DNA of 64,000 nucleotides. It comes from Streptomyces aureoverticillatus. GTDB taxonomy: Bacteria > Actinomycetota > Actinomycetes > Streptomycetales > Streptomycetaceae. Made by a program: the position numbers and the translations under genes. Every line of letters begins with the position of its first letter. Position 1 is the first letter of the stretch. The DNA is taken from NCBI RefSeq assembly GCF_014649395.1, contig NZ_BMSY01000001.1, forward strand, positions 620,001 through 684,000, in the 5' to 3' direction. Below the pieces are notes generated by a model that saw only the letters and a list, made by a program, of their open reading frames with translations, was not told the origin of the DNA and searched no databases. Shown here piece after piece: positions 50,143-58,894 of this stretch.

Positions 50143-50455
50143 CCGACCCTCGGCGCCGTCGAAGCCGCTGCCGCACTTCGCCACCGCGGTCCGCAGTCTC
50201 GCCAGGACCTCCTTGGCACCGGCTTCGTCGTGCGCCGCGAGACCCACGACGAGCCGTGCACCCTTCAGGTCGTTGCCGGCACCGCACCGGATCGGCTATG
50301 GATCCGCGCCGCTCGCCCACGTCCCCGTCCGTGAGCGCCCTCGAGAACTGCACCTCGCCGTTCTCGTACTTGTACGTGCCGTTCGGCTGGCCCTTGGCGA
50401 TGTGGTCGTAGGTCGCCGCCCTTTCCCCACGGCAAAGGCGGAGAAAATCAGCCAC
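50143..50455 (-). pseudogene. Frameshifted, truncated remnant of a small sensor-domain-like protein
   Basis: From 50455 downwards the minus strand reads MADFLRLCRGERAATYDHIA, then GTYKYENGEVQFSRALTDGD and ADPVRC. At about 50275 the sensible reading moves to another frame, GAGNDLKGARLVVGLAAHDE and then EVLARLRTAVAKCGSGFDGA. It then runs into the 3' end of the glycosyltransferase gene. Both halves look like one Streptomyces protein split by a single-base indel and cut off at its C-terminus. The family was not identified. Confidence 0.6.
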
Positions 50456-50483
50456 GCCCCGGCCGGACGCGGCACGGGGCGTG
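50453..50483. terminator. Hairpin between pseudogene and polysialyltransferase-like gene
   Basis: CACGCCCCG (50453-50461) pairs with CGGGGCGTG (50475-50483) around a 13-base loop. It could terminate the minus-strand gene ending at 50602. Confidence 0.45.
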
Positions 50484-50601
50484 ACGTAGAGCGAGGGAAT
50501 ATTTTGCCAAGCAGGCGGGGGTTTGTGGTCTCTTCGAGAGTCGGTGCCCGTGCAAAGTCGGGGAGAAATCGGATGTTCCGGGTCCGGCCCGGCGGGGCGT
50601 C

Positions 50602-51882
50602 CTACGCCGGAGCCACCTGCTCCAGTGACGACGCCGTCCCCGCTGCCGGTACCGAGCCCTGGGCGGGCCCCGCGTGCGCGGAGGGTGTGGGCGGAGGAGG
50701 GGGCGGAGCGGCCTCCGATGCCAGGCGCTGTACGTCCCGAGCCGTCCCCGTGACCCCCGAAAGGAACCCCTGCGCCCTCGGCGACGCCGAGTCCGTGAGC
50801 CAGGTGGGGTCGATGTCCATGACCGCGACCTTGACGTCGGTGCCGGCCAGGGCGAGGGGGAGGGTGTGGACGACGGTGGAGGGGAAGCTGAGGATGGTGC
50901 GGCCGATGGGGCCCCGGCGGGCGATGAGTTCCAGGGGGAGGTCGGGGCGTACGACCTGGAGGCCGGTGTCGACGGCCAGGCGGTGGAGTTTCTCGGAGCT
51001 TTCGCGGCGGTGCGCGAAGTAGCGGGTCGCGCCGTGCGCGCGGGCCAGCGTCCGTACCGCCTCGACGTAGCGGTCCAGGTCCACCACGCCCGTCTCCACC
51101 AGGGACGTGCCGACCAGGTCCGCGCCCTTGGTGATGCGGGGCGGGCCGAAGCGGGCCCGCGTCCAGGAGAAGGAGTTGACCGTCACGGTCACGCCGTCCG
51201 GGGGCGCCTCGATCGGCATGGAGGAGAAGACCTCCACGCGGCGGTCGTCGCTCGGGCTCGGTGTCAGCCTGCGGCGTGCCTTCGACGACACCGGCATGAA
51301 GACGACGTCGCGCGGGCCGGGGCGGCCGCCGCGCCGGTGCCAGCGCACCAGGCGTTCGCCGCGCGCCAGTTGGGAGATGAACTCCATCGTGGCCGTGCCG
51401 TCGTCCACGACCACCAGGTCGCGGGCGCGCGTGATGGTCAGGAGCAGCTGTACGTAGCGGGAGAACGGGTCGCCGATCACTATCCGGCGGGCCCTGCGCA
51501 GCGGTCCGGCGAGGCCGCCGATCGTGTGGAAGGGCGCGGCGGCGCCCCCGCGCGCCTCCTCCCAGCGCACATGGAAGCCCTCCCCGCGCGCCAGTTCGGC
51601 CATGCGGCGGAGCTGACCGCGCGTCATGGGGTCGGTGGGCGAGAGGACCACGAGGGTCAGTTCCTCCGCCGGGACGTCACCCCCGGCCCCGGTCCCGGCG
51701 GCATCCACCGTCCCGGAGCCCGCCCCGGGCACCGCCCCCGCCCCGGCCACGGTCCCCGCGTCCACGCCCCGCCCCGTCGTGTGCGCCCACTCCAGGACAT
51801 TGAGCAACTGCACCGGCGACTCCACGAACGCCAGCGTCCCGCGCCGGGTCGTGGCGGCGCGCCTACCGCTTCGTACTGACAT
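50602..51882 (-). CDS. Polysialyltransferase-family (alpha-2,8-like) glycosyltransferase 1
   Basis: A 426-residue protein. RRGTLAFVESPVQLLNVLEWAHTTGRG is typical of bacterial polysialyltransferase-family proteins that begin 'F-V-x-S-P-x-Q'. IVIGDPFSRYVQLLLTI, LVVVDDGTATMEFISQL and YFAHRRESSEKLHRLA follow; the D-D-G and H-x-R-E elements resemble catalytic regions of this group. It probably transfers nonulosonic acid or makes its polymer. ATG at 51882 follows GGGAGG. The C-terminus is Pro/Ala-rich. Confidence 0.82.
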   Translation of the reverse strand: MSVRSGRRAATTRRGTLAFVESPVQLLNVLEWAHTTGRGVDAGTVAGAGAVPGAGSGTVDAAGTGAGGDVPAEELTLVVLSPTDPMTRGQLRRMAELARGEGFHVRWEEARGGAAAPFHTIGGLAGPLRRARRIVIGDPFSRYVQLLLTITRARDLVVVDDGTATMEFISQLARGERLVRWHRRGGRPGPRDVVFMPVSSKARRRLTPSPSDDRRVEVFSSMPIEAPPDGVTVTVNSFSWTRARFGPPRITKGADLVGTSLVETGVVDLDRYVEAVRTLARAHGATRYFAHRRESSEKLHRLAVDTGLQVVRPDLPLELIARRGPIGRTILSFPSTVVHTLPLALAGTDVKVAVMDIDPTWLTDSASPRAQGFLSGVTGTARDVQRLASEAAPPPPPPTPSAHAGPAQGSVPAAGTASSLEQVAPA

Positions 51883-51962
51883 GAGTCCTCCCGTGCACAG
51901 CGGTGCGGCGGCCACCCATGAAGCCGCCGAAGCTCCGGCCACCGGGGCCGGAGCCGACGAAG

Positions 51963-51990
51963 CCGCGGTCTCCGGCAGTGGAGACCGCGG
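51963..51990. terminator. Hairpin after the NeuB-like gene
   Basis: CCGCGGTCTCC (51963-51973) pairs with GGAGACCGCGG (51980-51990), a perfect 11-bp stem with a 6-base loop. The 51883-52172 gap also has four tandem GTGTCC units near 52145-52170 and no supported gene. Confidence 0.65.
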
Positions 51991-52172
51991 GGCGCGCCGC
52001 CCGGGACTGCGGGGCGCGGAAGCCGGCGCCCCGGTGGTCCCGGGGGCGCCGGCGAGCCGGCGGGTGCTGCCCGCCGACGTACGGTCGGACGCGTCGAACA
52101 GGGCGAACGGGGCGGATGCCGTGTCCGGCGCCCGGTGACGGGTCCGTGTCCGTGTCCGTGTCCGACGGAGCG

Positions 52173-53123
52173 TCAGACCGTGACCGGCTCACGGTCGTCG
52201 GCCCCCGAGGTCTCGGTCTCGGCGACGACGCCCGCGACGCGGCGGAGCTTCTTCATCGGGCCGAGCTCGGACTCGTACACCTTCTTGACGCCGTCACCGA
52301 GCGACGCCTCGATGGTGCGGATGTCGCGGACGAGGCGGGACAGGCCCTGCGGCTCGACGGAGGCGGCCTGGTCGGAGCCCCACATCGCGCGGTCCAGGGT
52401 GATGTGGCGCTCGACGAAGGTGGCGCCCAGGGCGACCGCGGCGAGGGTGGTCTGCAGGCCCGTCTCGTGGCCGGAGTAGCCGATCGGGACGTTCGGGTAC
52501 TCGGCCTGGAGGGTGTTGATGACGCGGAGGTTCAGCTCCTCGGCCTTCGCCGGGTACGTCGACGTGGCGTGGCAGAGGAGGATGTTGTCCGAGCCGAGGA
52601 CCTCCACGGCGTGGCGGATCTGCTTCGGGGTCGACATGCCCGTGGACAGGATGATCGTGCGGCCCGTCGCGCGCAGGGCGCGGAGCAGCTCGTCGTCCGT
52701 CAGGGACGCGGAGGCGACCTTGTGGGCGGGGACGTCGAACTTCTCCAGGAAGGCGACGGCCTCGGTGTCCCACGGGGAGGCGAACCAGTCGATGCCGCGC
52801 TTGGCGCAGTGCTCGCTGATGGCCTGGTACTCGGACTCGCCGAACTCCACGCGGTGGCGGTAGTCGATGTACGTCATGCGGCCCCAGGGGGTGTCGCGCT
52901 CGATGTCCCACTGGTCGCGCGGCGTGCAGATCTCCGGGGTGCGCTTCTGGAACTTCACCGCGTCGCAGCCGGCGTCGGCGGCCACGTCGATGAGCGCGAA
53001 GGCGTTCTCCAGGTCGCCGTTGTGGTTGATGCCGATCTCGCCGGTGATGTAGACGGGGTGGCCGGGGCCGGCGGTCTTCGAACCGAGGGTGCGCAGGCGG
53101 TTGTTGGAGGCCGTGTTGCTCAT
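52173..53123 (-). CDS. neuB: NeuB-like nonulosonic acid synthase lacking the SAF domain
   Basis: A 316-residue TIM-barrel synthase that condenses PEP with a hexose derivative to make a nine-carbon sugar. VYITGEIGINHNGDLENAFALIDVAADAGCDAVKFQKRTP is the start of the barrel. DWFASPWDTEAVAFLEKF and LLCHATSTYPA then IGYSGHETGLQTTLAAVALGA complete the active site. Typical NeuB proteins have a C-terminal SAF (antifreeze-like) domain of about 60 residues; it is absent here. Given the locus it probably makes Kdn or Kdn-9-phosphate, which is inference. It follows the cytidylyltransferase gene by 14 bp. Confidence 0.92.
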   Translation of the reverse strand: MSNTASNNRLRTLGSKTAGPGHPVYITGEIGINHNGDLENAFALIDVAADAGCDAVKFQKRTPEICTPRDQWDIERDTPWGRMTYIDYRHRVEFGESEYQAISEHCAKRGIDWFASPWDTEAVAFLEKFDVPAHKVASASLTDDELLRALRATGRTIILSTGMSTPKQIRHAVEVLGSDNILLCHATSTYPAKAEELNLRVINTLQAEYPNVPIGYSGHETGLQTTLAAVALGATFVERHITLDRAMWGSDQAASVEPQGLSRLVRDIRTIEASLGDGVKKVYESELGPMKKLRRVAGVVAETETSGADDREPVTV

Positions 53124-53137
53124 GGCAGGAACTGTCC

Positions 53138-54442
53138 TTAACTGTTGAGGGAGGGGCCGAGGATCCAGGCGGCGATCTCTCGGATCGCGCCGTCACCGCC
53201 GGGGACGGAGGTGACCGCGCGTGCGGCGCCGCGCACGACGTCGTGGGCGCTCGCGACCGCCACGGGCCAGCCGACAAGGCCGAAGCACGGGAGGTCATTG
53301 ACGTCGTTGCCGACGTAGAGCACGCGCTCGGGAGCGATGCCCTGCTCCTCGCACCACTGCTTCAGTGCGAGGTCTTTGCGGTCGATGCCGTGCAGGACGG
53401 GGATGTTCAGCTTCCGTCCGCGCGCGGCGACGACCGGGTTCTTTTCCGTGGACAGGATCAGCATCGTCAGGCCCGACCTGCGCAGGGCCGCGATGCCGAG
53501 CCCGTCACCGCGGTGCACGGTGACGAACTCCCGTCCGTCGGAGTCGATCAGCACCCGGTCGTCCGTCTGGGTGCCGTCGAAGTCGAGTACGACCGCGTCG
53601 ATGTCGTCGCGGGTCGGGAGGGCGGCCTCGTCGCCGGGGCGGGCCGCGTCGAAGAGCGGGGCGAGGGCGCGGGCGCGGGCGAGATCGTGCGGGTCGTCGA
53701 TCTCCAGCACGCGCGCCGGGTCGGTGCGTACGAGTTCGGTGTGGCCGAAGAAGCGGTGCTTGTGCTCGCGGAAGCCGGTCGCGGCCATGCCGTACACCGC
53801 GCCGGTCTCCAGGAGGTCCTGGGGGCGGTCCTGGCGGCGCGGGCGGAACGACTTGTCGTGGTTCACGCCGTAGCCGCCGGAGGTGACGGTGCCGGTGACG
53901 ACCTTGGTCGCGCCGCCCTCGGCGGCGGTGGCCGCCTCCGCCGCGTCGTCGATGGCGGGCGGCTCGTCACCGGCGTCGCGCCAGATGAAGCCGTGGAAGG
54001 GCGCGACCGTGTGCGCGGTGTCCGCGCCGCCCCCGGTGATCGCCCCGACCACGCCGTCGACGTCCTCGCGGGTGATGAAGGGGCTGGTGCACTGGACGAG
54101 CAGGACCACGTCGACCGTGACGCCGTGCCGCTCCTCGTACCCGTCCAGCGCGTGCAGCACCGCGGCCTCGCTGGTCGCCGTGTCACCGGCGATGGCGGCG
54201 GGGCGGAGCACCACCTCGGCGCCGGCGGCGCGGGCGGTCTCGGCGATCACCGTGTCGTCCGTGGACACGACCACGTCGGTGACCTGCGGTGATGCCACGC
54301 AGGCGCGCACCGCGCGGGCCACCAGCGGGATGCCGCCGACCGGCGCGAGGTTCTTGGCGGGGACCCCCTTGGACCCGCCGCGCGCGGGGATGACGGCGAG
54401 GACGCGGCGTACCGGTTCGCCCTCTGGGTGGGGCTTGGACAT
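53138..54442 (-). CDS. Bifunctional CMP-nonulosonate cytidylyltransferase / HAD phosphatase
   Basis: A 434-residue fusion. The N-terminal half is a cytidylyltransferase: VLAVIPARGGSKGVPAKNLAPVGGIPLVARAV, then LLVQCTSPFITREDVDGVV. The C-terminal ~165 residues are a HAD phosphatase of the KdsC type: DAVVLDFDGTQTDDRVLIDSDG, LTMLILSTEKNPVVAARG and YVGNDVNDLPCFGLVG. Fusion of activation with dephosphorylation suggests that the synthase product is a 9-phosphate. ATG at 54442 follows GAAGGAG. It is transcribed before neuB. Confidence 0.93.
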   Translation of the reverse strand: MSKPHPEGEPVRRVLAVIPARGGSKGVPAKNLAPVGGIPLVARAVRACVASPQVTDVVVSTDDTVIAETARAAGAEVVLRPAAIAGDTATSEAAVLHALDGYEERHGVTVDVVLLVQCTSPFITREDVDGVVGAITGGGADTAHTVAPFHGFIWRDAGDEPPAIDDAAEAATAAEGGATKVVTGTVTSGGYGVNHDKSFRPRRQDRPQDLLETGAVYGMAATGFREHKHRFFGHTELVRTDPARVLEIDDPHDLARARALAPLFDAARPGDEAALPTRDDIDAVVLDFDGTQTDDRVLIDSDGREFVTVHRGDGLGIAALRRSGLTMLILSTEKNPVVAARGRKLNIPVLHGIDRKDLALKQWCEEQGIAPERVLYVGNDVNDLPCFGLVGWPVAVASAHDVVRGAARAVTSVPGGDGAIREIAAWILGPSLNS

Positions 54443-54594
54443 GGAGGCTCCTTCAGGGGTGCCTGGGGGTGGGGGGTTCTTCGAGGGGAGGTTCTGCCGG
54501 TCCGCCCCGGGCGCGGCCTGCGGCGGGATCGCGGGGTGCCCGACTGCACTCTGCGGCGGGATCGCGGGGCGCCCGTCCGCGCCGTACGGCGGCG

Positions 54595-56004
54595 TCACAG
54601 CTCGCCCATCCGTCGGATGACCGGCGCGACGCGCTGCACGCCGTGGCGGTAGGCGCCGCGGGCGGCGGTGCGGACGGCCTGGCGGACGGGGCCCGGCTCA
54701 CGGTCCGCGGCGGGGGCGCCGGGCAGCGGGTTGGCGTCCGGGCCCAGGTGGTGGCGGGCGAGTATGCCGGGCAGATAGCCGGGGGCGGTGACCAGCGTGT
54801 AGTACGGCCGGATCGGCTCAAGGGAGCCGTCGCGGGACCGCTCGGTCAGCTCGGCGACGCGCTTGCGGGCCGCGTCGAACGCCGTCTCGTACGCCCCGTC
54901 GGCGGCGACGCCCTGCCGCGCGACCCACTCGGGGTCGGGCGTCGGGCTGTGCCCGGCGTCGAGCTGGTCCCAGGAGGCGAGGCAGCCGGAGCCGATGAAG
55001 GCGTGGTTGCCGAGCGCCTCGCGCACCCCGAGGTCGGTGAGGACGGCCGTGGGGATGCGCCGGTGCAGCGCTTCGAGCGCGGCGGTGGAGCTGACCGTGA
55101 CGAGCAGGTCGGTGCGGTCGAGCACCTCGCCCATGTGCCCGTAGACGAGGCGGAAGTTGGGCGGCACCTCCTGGCTGCGCACCAGCTTCTGGTACGGCAG
55201 CTCCTCGATGTGCGTGGTGTGCTCGCCGGGCTTGCTGCGCAGCTTCAGCAGGACCTCGCGCTCGGGGTGCCGCTTGGCGTGCTGGACCAGGCGGGACAGC
55301 AGGTAGCTGCGGTCGGCGCGCTTCTCCGGCACGGAGGGCTGGGCGGCGAAGACGACCGTGTGCGGCTCGCGCGGGGCGTACGGCGCGCCGCCGAGGAACG
55401 GCAGCGCGGCCTCCACGACACCGGACGCGTCGGCGCCCACGCCCTCGTACACATCGCGGAAACGCTCAGCGTCCTGGCGGGAGTTGGCGAGGACGACGTC
55501 CGCGCCGTGCCGGAGCAGCAGTCCGTCGGCGAGCTTCTCGTAGACCACGCCGACGTAGCCGGTGACGACGACCGGGCGGCGGGCGCGGCCGTTCCAGACG
55601 CGGGCGAGGCCGTGCAGGACGGCCTGGACGGCGCCGCCGACGAGGGCGAGGACGATGATGTCGTACGCGGCATCGTCGCCGCTGTCGCCGCCGCCGCGGC
55701 CGTTCGACTCCCCGGCCTCGATCGCCTTCAGGAACTCGATGGCGGTGACCTCGCGCAGGCTGTCCGCGCGCACGCCCACCTCTTCGAGCTGGCGGGGCGT
55801 GGGGGTGGCCCGGCCGCGCAGCAGGTATCCGTCGAGGCGGAGTTCCGCCCGGCCCTGCTCGCCCGCTGCCCGCTCCGTGTTCTCGGCGGCCTCCGCCGCC
55901 ACCGCGGCCCCCGCGAGGCGGCTCGCGGTGAGCGAGCCCCATTTCCATCGGGTGTCGGAGTCGGCGAGCACGGCGACCCGTGTCGTCTTGTTGCTTACTG
56001 GCAC
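54595..56004 (-). CDS. Putative glycosyltransferase of the glycopolymer locus (DUF6716-like)
   Basis: A 469-residue protein. VAVLADSDTRWKWGSLTASRLAG opens a GT-B-like fold, and VVYEKLADGLLLRHGADVVLANSRQDAERFR, TVVFAAQPSVPEKRADRSYLLSRLVQHAKR and DLLVTVSSTAALEALHRRIPTAVLTDLG follow. This layout resembles capsule/teichoic transferases, and I recall such proteins being named DUF6716 putative glycosyltransferases. GTG at 56004 follows a CCTAGCGTC -10-like element by six bases and may be leaderless. It is divergent from the family 2 transferase. Confidence 0.78.
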   Translation of the reverse strand: MPVSNKTTRVAVLADSDTRWKWGSLTASRLAGAAVAAEAAENTERAAGEQGRAELRLDGYLLRGRATPTPRQLEEVGVRADSLREVTAIEFLKAIEAGESNGRGGGDSGDDAAYDIIVLALVGGAVQAVLHGLARVWNGRARRPVVVTGYVGVVYEKLADGLLLRHGADVVLANSRQDAERFRDVYEGVGADASGVVEAALPFLGGAPYAPREPHTVVFAAQPSVPEKRADRSYLLSRLVQHAKRHPEREVLLKLRSKPGEHTTHIEELPYQKLVRSQEVPPNFRLVYGHMGEVLDRTDLLVTVSSTAALEALHRRIPTAVLTDLGVREALGNHAFIGSGCLASWDQLDAGHSPTPDPEWVARQGVAADGAYETAFDAARKRVAELTERSRDGSLEPIRPYYTLVTAPGYLPGILARHHLGPDANPLPGAPAADREPGPVRQAVRTAARGAYRHGVQRVAPVIRRMGEL

Positions 56005-56202
56005 ATCGCAGACGCTAGGAAGGCATTCCGATTGATGGCCCAACTCAGGTGCAACAAACGGTTAACAGCATGCCGACGAATGGCGAAGCGGCAAGCCAAA
56101 TGGGTGACGGGGCGCCCGGTTAACCATTCCGCCACGCTTCGTTCACCTGACATCCCACCGCGGGTCAAGACGAATGCCGGGCCGACACCTAACGTCTCGC
56201 AC

Positions 56203-57183
56203 GTGGTTAAGCTCTCCGTCATCGTGCCGTTCTACAACGTGCAGCAATACGCGCCCGACACCTTGAAGTCCCTGCACGCGAACGCGCGTGACGACTTCGA
56301 ATTCATTCTCGTCGACGACTGTTCGAAGGACGAGACGCCGGACATCCTGGAGCGTGCCGCACGCGAGCTCCCGGGCGCCGTGCATCTCAGACATGAACAG
56401 AACGGGGGCCTGGCCACGGCCCGCAACACGGGTCTGGACGCGGCCCGCGGCGAGTACATCACCTTCCTCGACGGCGACGACTGGCTCGCACCCGGGTACT
56501 ACGAGCAACTCGTCGCGTCCATCGAGGAGTTGGGCTGCGACTTCGTCCGCACGGACCATGTGCAGTGCACGGCGCGCGCCCGCAGCGTGCACCGGGTGCC
56601 GCACGGCCTGCGCGGCGTGGTGCTGTCCCCGCGCGACGTGATACTGCCCGCCGACCGCTCCACGTCCGTGGACTACGCCTTCGCCTGGGCCGGCATGTAC
56701 CACCGCCGCCTGCTCGACCAGGGCATTCTGCATTTCACGCACGGGCTGCGCACGGCCGAGGACCGGCCGTGGATCTGGCGGCTGCACCGCGAGGCGAAGT
56801 CGTTCGCGGCCCTGGGGCTGTTGGGGGTGTTCTACCGGCGCGGCGTCTCGTCGTCCCTGACGCAGATCGGCGACGTCCGCCAGCTCGACTTCATCAAGGC
56901 GTTCGACCAGGTGGTGCGGGAGACGGCGGAGGACCGCGACGCGGACATCCTGCTCCCGAAGGCCGTCCGCACGTACTGCGCAATCATTTCCCACCATCTG
57001 GGATCCATCGAAAGGTTCGAGCCGGCCGTGGCCCGGAAACTGAAGTCGCTGAGCGCCGCCGCGCTCAAGCGCATGCCGCAGGGCGTCCTCGACGAGGCCC
57101 TGGACTCCATGGACATGCAGCGCGCGACGCGGCTGCGCCGGCTGCGCCGGCGTCCCGTCGCCGCCGGGGAGGTGGCCGCGTGA
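56203..57183 (+). CDS. Family 2 glycosyltransferase
   Basis: A 326-residue GT-A transferase. VKLSVIVPFYNVQQYAPDTLKSL is the nucleotide-binding strand, EFILVDDCSKDETPDIL the first Asp motif, and ARNTGLDAARGEYITFLDGDDWLAPGYYEQL contains the D-x-D. TAEDRPWIWRLH may contribute the catalytic ED. A GTG at 56203 lies seven bases after a CCTAACGTC -10-like element, suggesting a leaderless transcript. Its stop overlaps the next start (GTGA), linking it with the polysialyltransferase-like protein. Confidence 0.9.
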   Translation: MVKLSVIVPFYNVQQYAPDTLKSLHANARDDFEFILVDDCSKDETPDILERAARELPGAVHLRHEQNGGLATARNTGLDAARGEYITFLDGDDWLAPGYYEQLVASIEELGCDFVRTDHVQCTARARSVHRVPHGLRGVVLSPRDVILPADRSTSVDYAFAWAGMYHRRLLDQGILHFTHGLRTAEDRPWIWRLHREAKSFAALGLLGVFYRRGVSSSLTQIGDVRQLDFIKAFDQVVRETAEDRDADILLPKAVRTYCAIISHHLGSIERFEPAVARKLKSLSAAALKRMPQGVLDEALDSMDMQRATRLRRLRRRPVAAGEVAA

Positions 57184-58631
57184 GCCCCGCAGGCCAGGCC
57201 GCGCCCGACCGCGCCGACAAGCCCGTGCGCGACCCGCACGCCGCCGCCCTCCGCGCCGCGCGCCCGGACGCCCGCCGCCGCACCACGCAGATCTTCTTCG
57301 CGTCCACGCTGTACGGCGTCGCCACGCTGGCCGCCGCCCTGGACGCCGACCGCTTCGGCCCGGCCGACCGGCGCGTCCTGCTGATCGCCAACAACGCGGC
57401 GACCCCCGAGACCACGCCGTCCGTCGACACGATGCCGGGCTTCGAGCAGTTGCGCGGCCGCTTCGACGACGTGCTGTCCTGGAACGAGGCGATCTCGCCG
57501 TTCCACCCCGGCGCCTGGTCGCCCCGCGGCGACGACCTGCCGCTCTGGCAGCGCTATCTGCGGCTCGCCTGGGACCTCGGCGACGACAACGTCGAGCTGG
57601 CCGTGGAGTCGATCCAGGTCCACCCGGCGCTGGCGCTCGCGCAGATCTTCACCGGCGCCCCCGTGGACGTCTACGCCGACGGCCTGATGAGCTACGGCCC
57701 CACCCGCAACAAGATCGACCCGCTGGTCGGCACCCGGGTGCGCCGGCTGCTCCACCTCGACCTGGTGCCCGGCCTCAAGCCGATGCTGCTCACCGAGTTC
57801 GGCGTCGAGCCCGAGATCGTACCGACCGACATCTTCCTGAAGGTCCTCGGCGAACTCGCCGACAGCGAAGGCGAGTCGGGCTCGCTGGACGCGCTGCCGC
57901 AGGTCGACGGTCCCGCGCTGCTGCTCGGCCAGTACCTCTCCGCGCTCAACATCCTCACCGCCGAGGAGGAAGAGGACCTGCACGCGCGGATGCTGCGCGG
58001 CGCGGCCGCGCTCGGGCACACCCGGGTGGTGTTCAAGCCGCACCCGACGGCCCCGGCGCGCTGGTCGCGGCAGCTGGAGCAGGAGGCCGAGCGGCTCGGC
58101 GTCGAGCTGACCGTCCTGGACTCGCCGGTCCTCGCCGAGGTGCTCTACCAGCGGATGCGGCCCGCGCTCGTCGTCGGCTGCTTCTCCACGGCGCTGCTCA
58201 CCGCCTCCGCGTTCTACGACCTGCCGGTGGCGCGCATCGGCACGGAGACGCTGCTCGAGCGCCTGAAGCCGTACGAGAACAGCAACCGCATCCCGGTCAC
58301 CCTGGTCGACGCGCTGCTGCCCGAGCTCGGCGACCGCGCGGCCGTCACCGGCGGCCGCCGCGAGCCGGACCTGGCGGCGCTGTCCGCCCTGGTGCGGGCC
58401 GTGGGCTTCGCCATGCAACCCAAGATCTACCCGAGCCTGCGCCCGGCCACGGAGCGCTATCTCGCGGCCCACCTGAACGACCGCACCTTCCGCTACTTCA
58501 AGAAGCGCCGGCTGACCGCGCTCGCGCTGCCCGGCGGGATCCCGGTGCAGCTCGCGTTCATCCCGCGGAACGCGGCGGTACGGAAGGTCGCGCGCCGGGC
58601 CCGGTCGATCAAGCGGGCGGCCCTGGGCTGA
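57180..58631 (+). CDS. Polysialyltransferase-family glycosyltransferase 2
   Basis: A 483-residue protein. RRRTTQIFFASTLYGVATLAAALDADRFG, VYADGLMSYGPTRNKIDP and LLGQYLSALNILTAEEEEDLHARML match the alpha-2,8-polysialyltransferase family. VVFKPHPTAPARWSRQLEQEAERLG holds the conserved K-P-H-P motif and VGCFSTALLTASAFYDLPVARIGT the family S-T-A-L pattern. It is a second, clearly different member of the same family as the gene at 50602-51882. The GTG start overlaps the family 2 transferase stop. Confidence 0.88.
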   Translation: MSPAGQAAPDRADKPVRDPHAAALRAARPDARRRTTQIFFASTLYGVATLAAALDADRFGPADRRVLLIANNAATPETTPSVDTMPGFEQLRGRFDDVLSWNEAISPFHPGAWSPRGDDLPLWQRYLRLAWDLGDDNVELAVESIQVHPALALAQIFTGAPVDVYADGLMSYGPTRNKIDPLVGTRVRRLLHLDLVPGLKPMLLTEFGVEPEIVPTDIFLKVLGELADSEGESGSLDALPQVDGPALLLGQYLSALNILTAEEEEDLHARMLRGAAALGHTRVVFKPHPTAPARWSRQLEQEAERLGVELTVLDSPVLAEVLYQRMRPALVVGCFSTALLTASAFYDLPVARIGTETLLERLKPYENSNRIPVTLVDALLPELGDRAAVTGGRREPDLAALSALVRAVGFAMQPKIYPSLRPATERYLAAHLNDRTFRYFKKRRLTALALPGGIPVQLAFIPRNAAVRKVARRARSIKRAALG

Positions 58632-58689
58632 CCCGGCCTTCGGGGCCGCGGGCCGGGCGTTCCGGGCCGTGGCCCGGGGCGGACGTGGG

Positions 58690-58715
58690 GTGCGGGGCAC
58701 GGAAATGCCCCGCAC
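58690..58715 (+). terminator. Hairpin after the polysialyltransferase-like gene
   Basis: GTGCGGGGCA (58690-58699) pairs perfectly with TGCCCCGCAC (58706-58715) around CGGAAA. It separates the transferase unit from the methyltransferase promoter. Confidence 0.65.
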
Positions 58716-58823
58716 CACGGCTGCGGGTAAGGTGAAAATCCGCTCGCGTTCACGGGGAATTCACCTCCCCGGGACTTCTCGGCCGTCCCGCGGATGTCCA
58801 AAAGCAGCATTGCGGCACGCGCC

Positions 58824-58852
58824 TTGACCGTGCCCGGGGTATCTCCTAGCGT
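58824..58852 (+). promoter_or_regulatory. Housekeeping-type promoter for the methyltransferase gene
   Basis: TTGACC (58824-58829), a 17-bp spacer and TAGCGT (58847-58852). The TAGCGT/TAACGT -10 form also precedes the two divergent glycosyltransferase genes near 56012 and 56191. Confidence 0.6.
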
Positions 58853-58894
58853 CCTCGGGAACTTGCGTCCGCAACAAGAGAGTGGTTATCCCTC

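Noticed and set aside
54469..56202. Upstream extension of the family 2 glycosyltransferase frame
   Set aside because: It runs antisense through the divergent transferase gene; the family N-terminus begins at VKLSVIVPFYN (56203).
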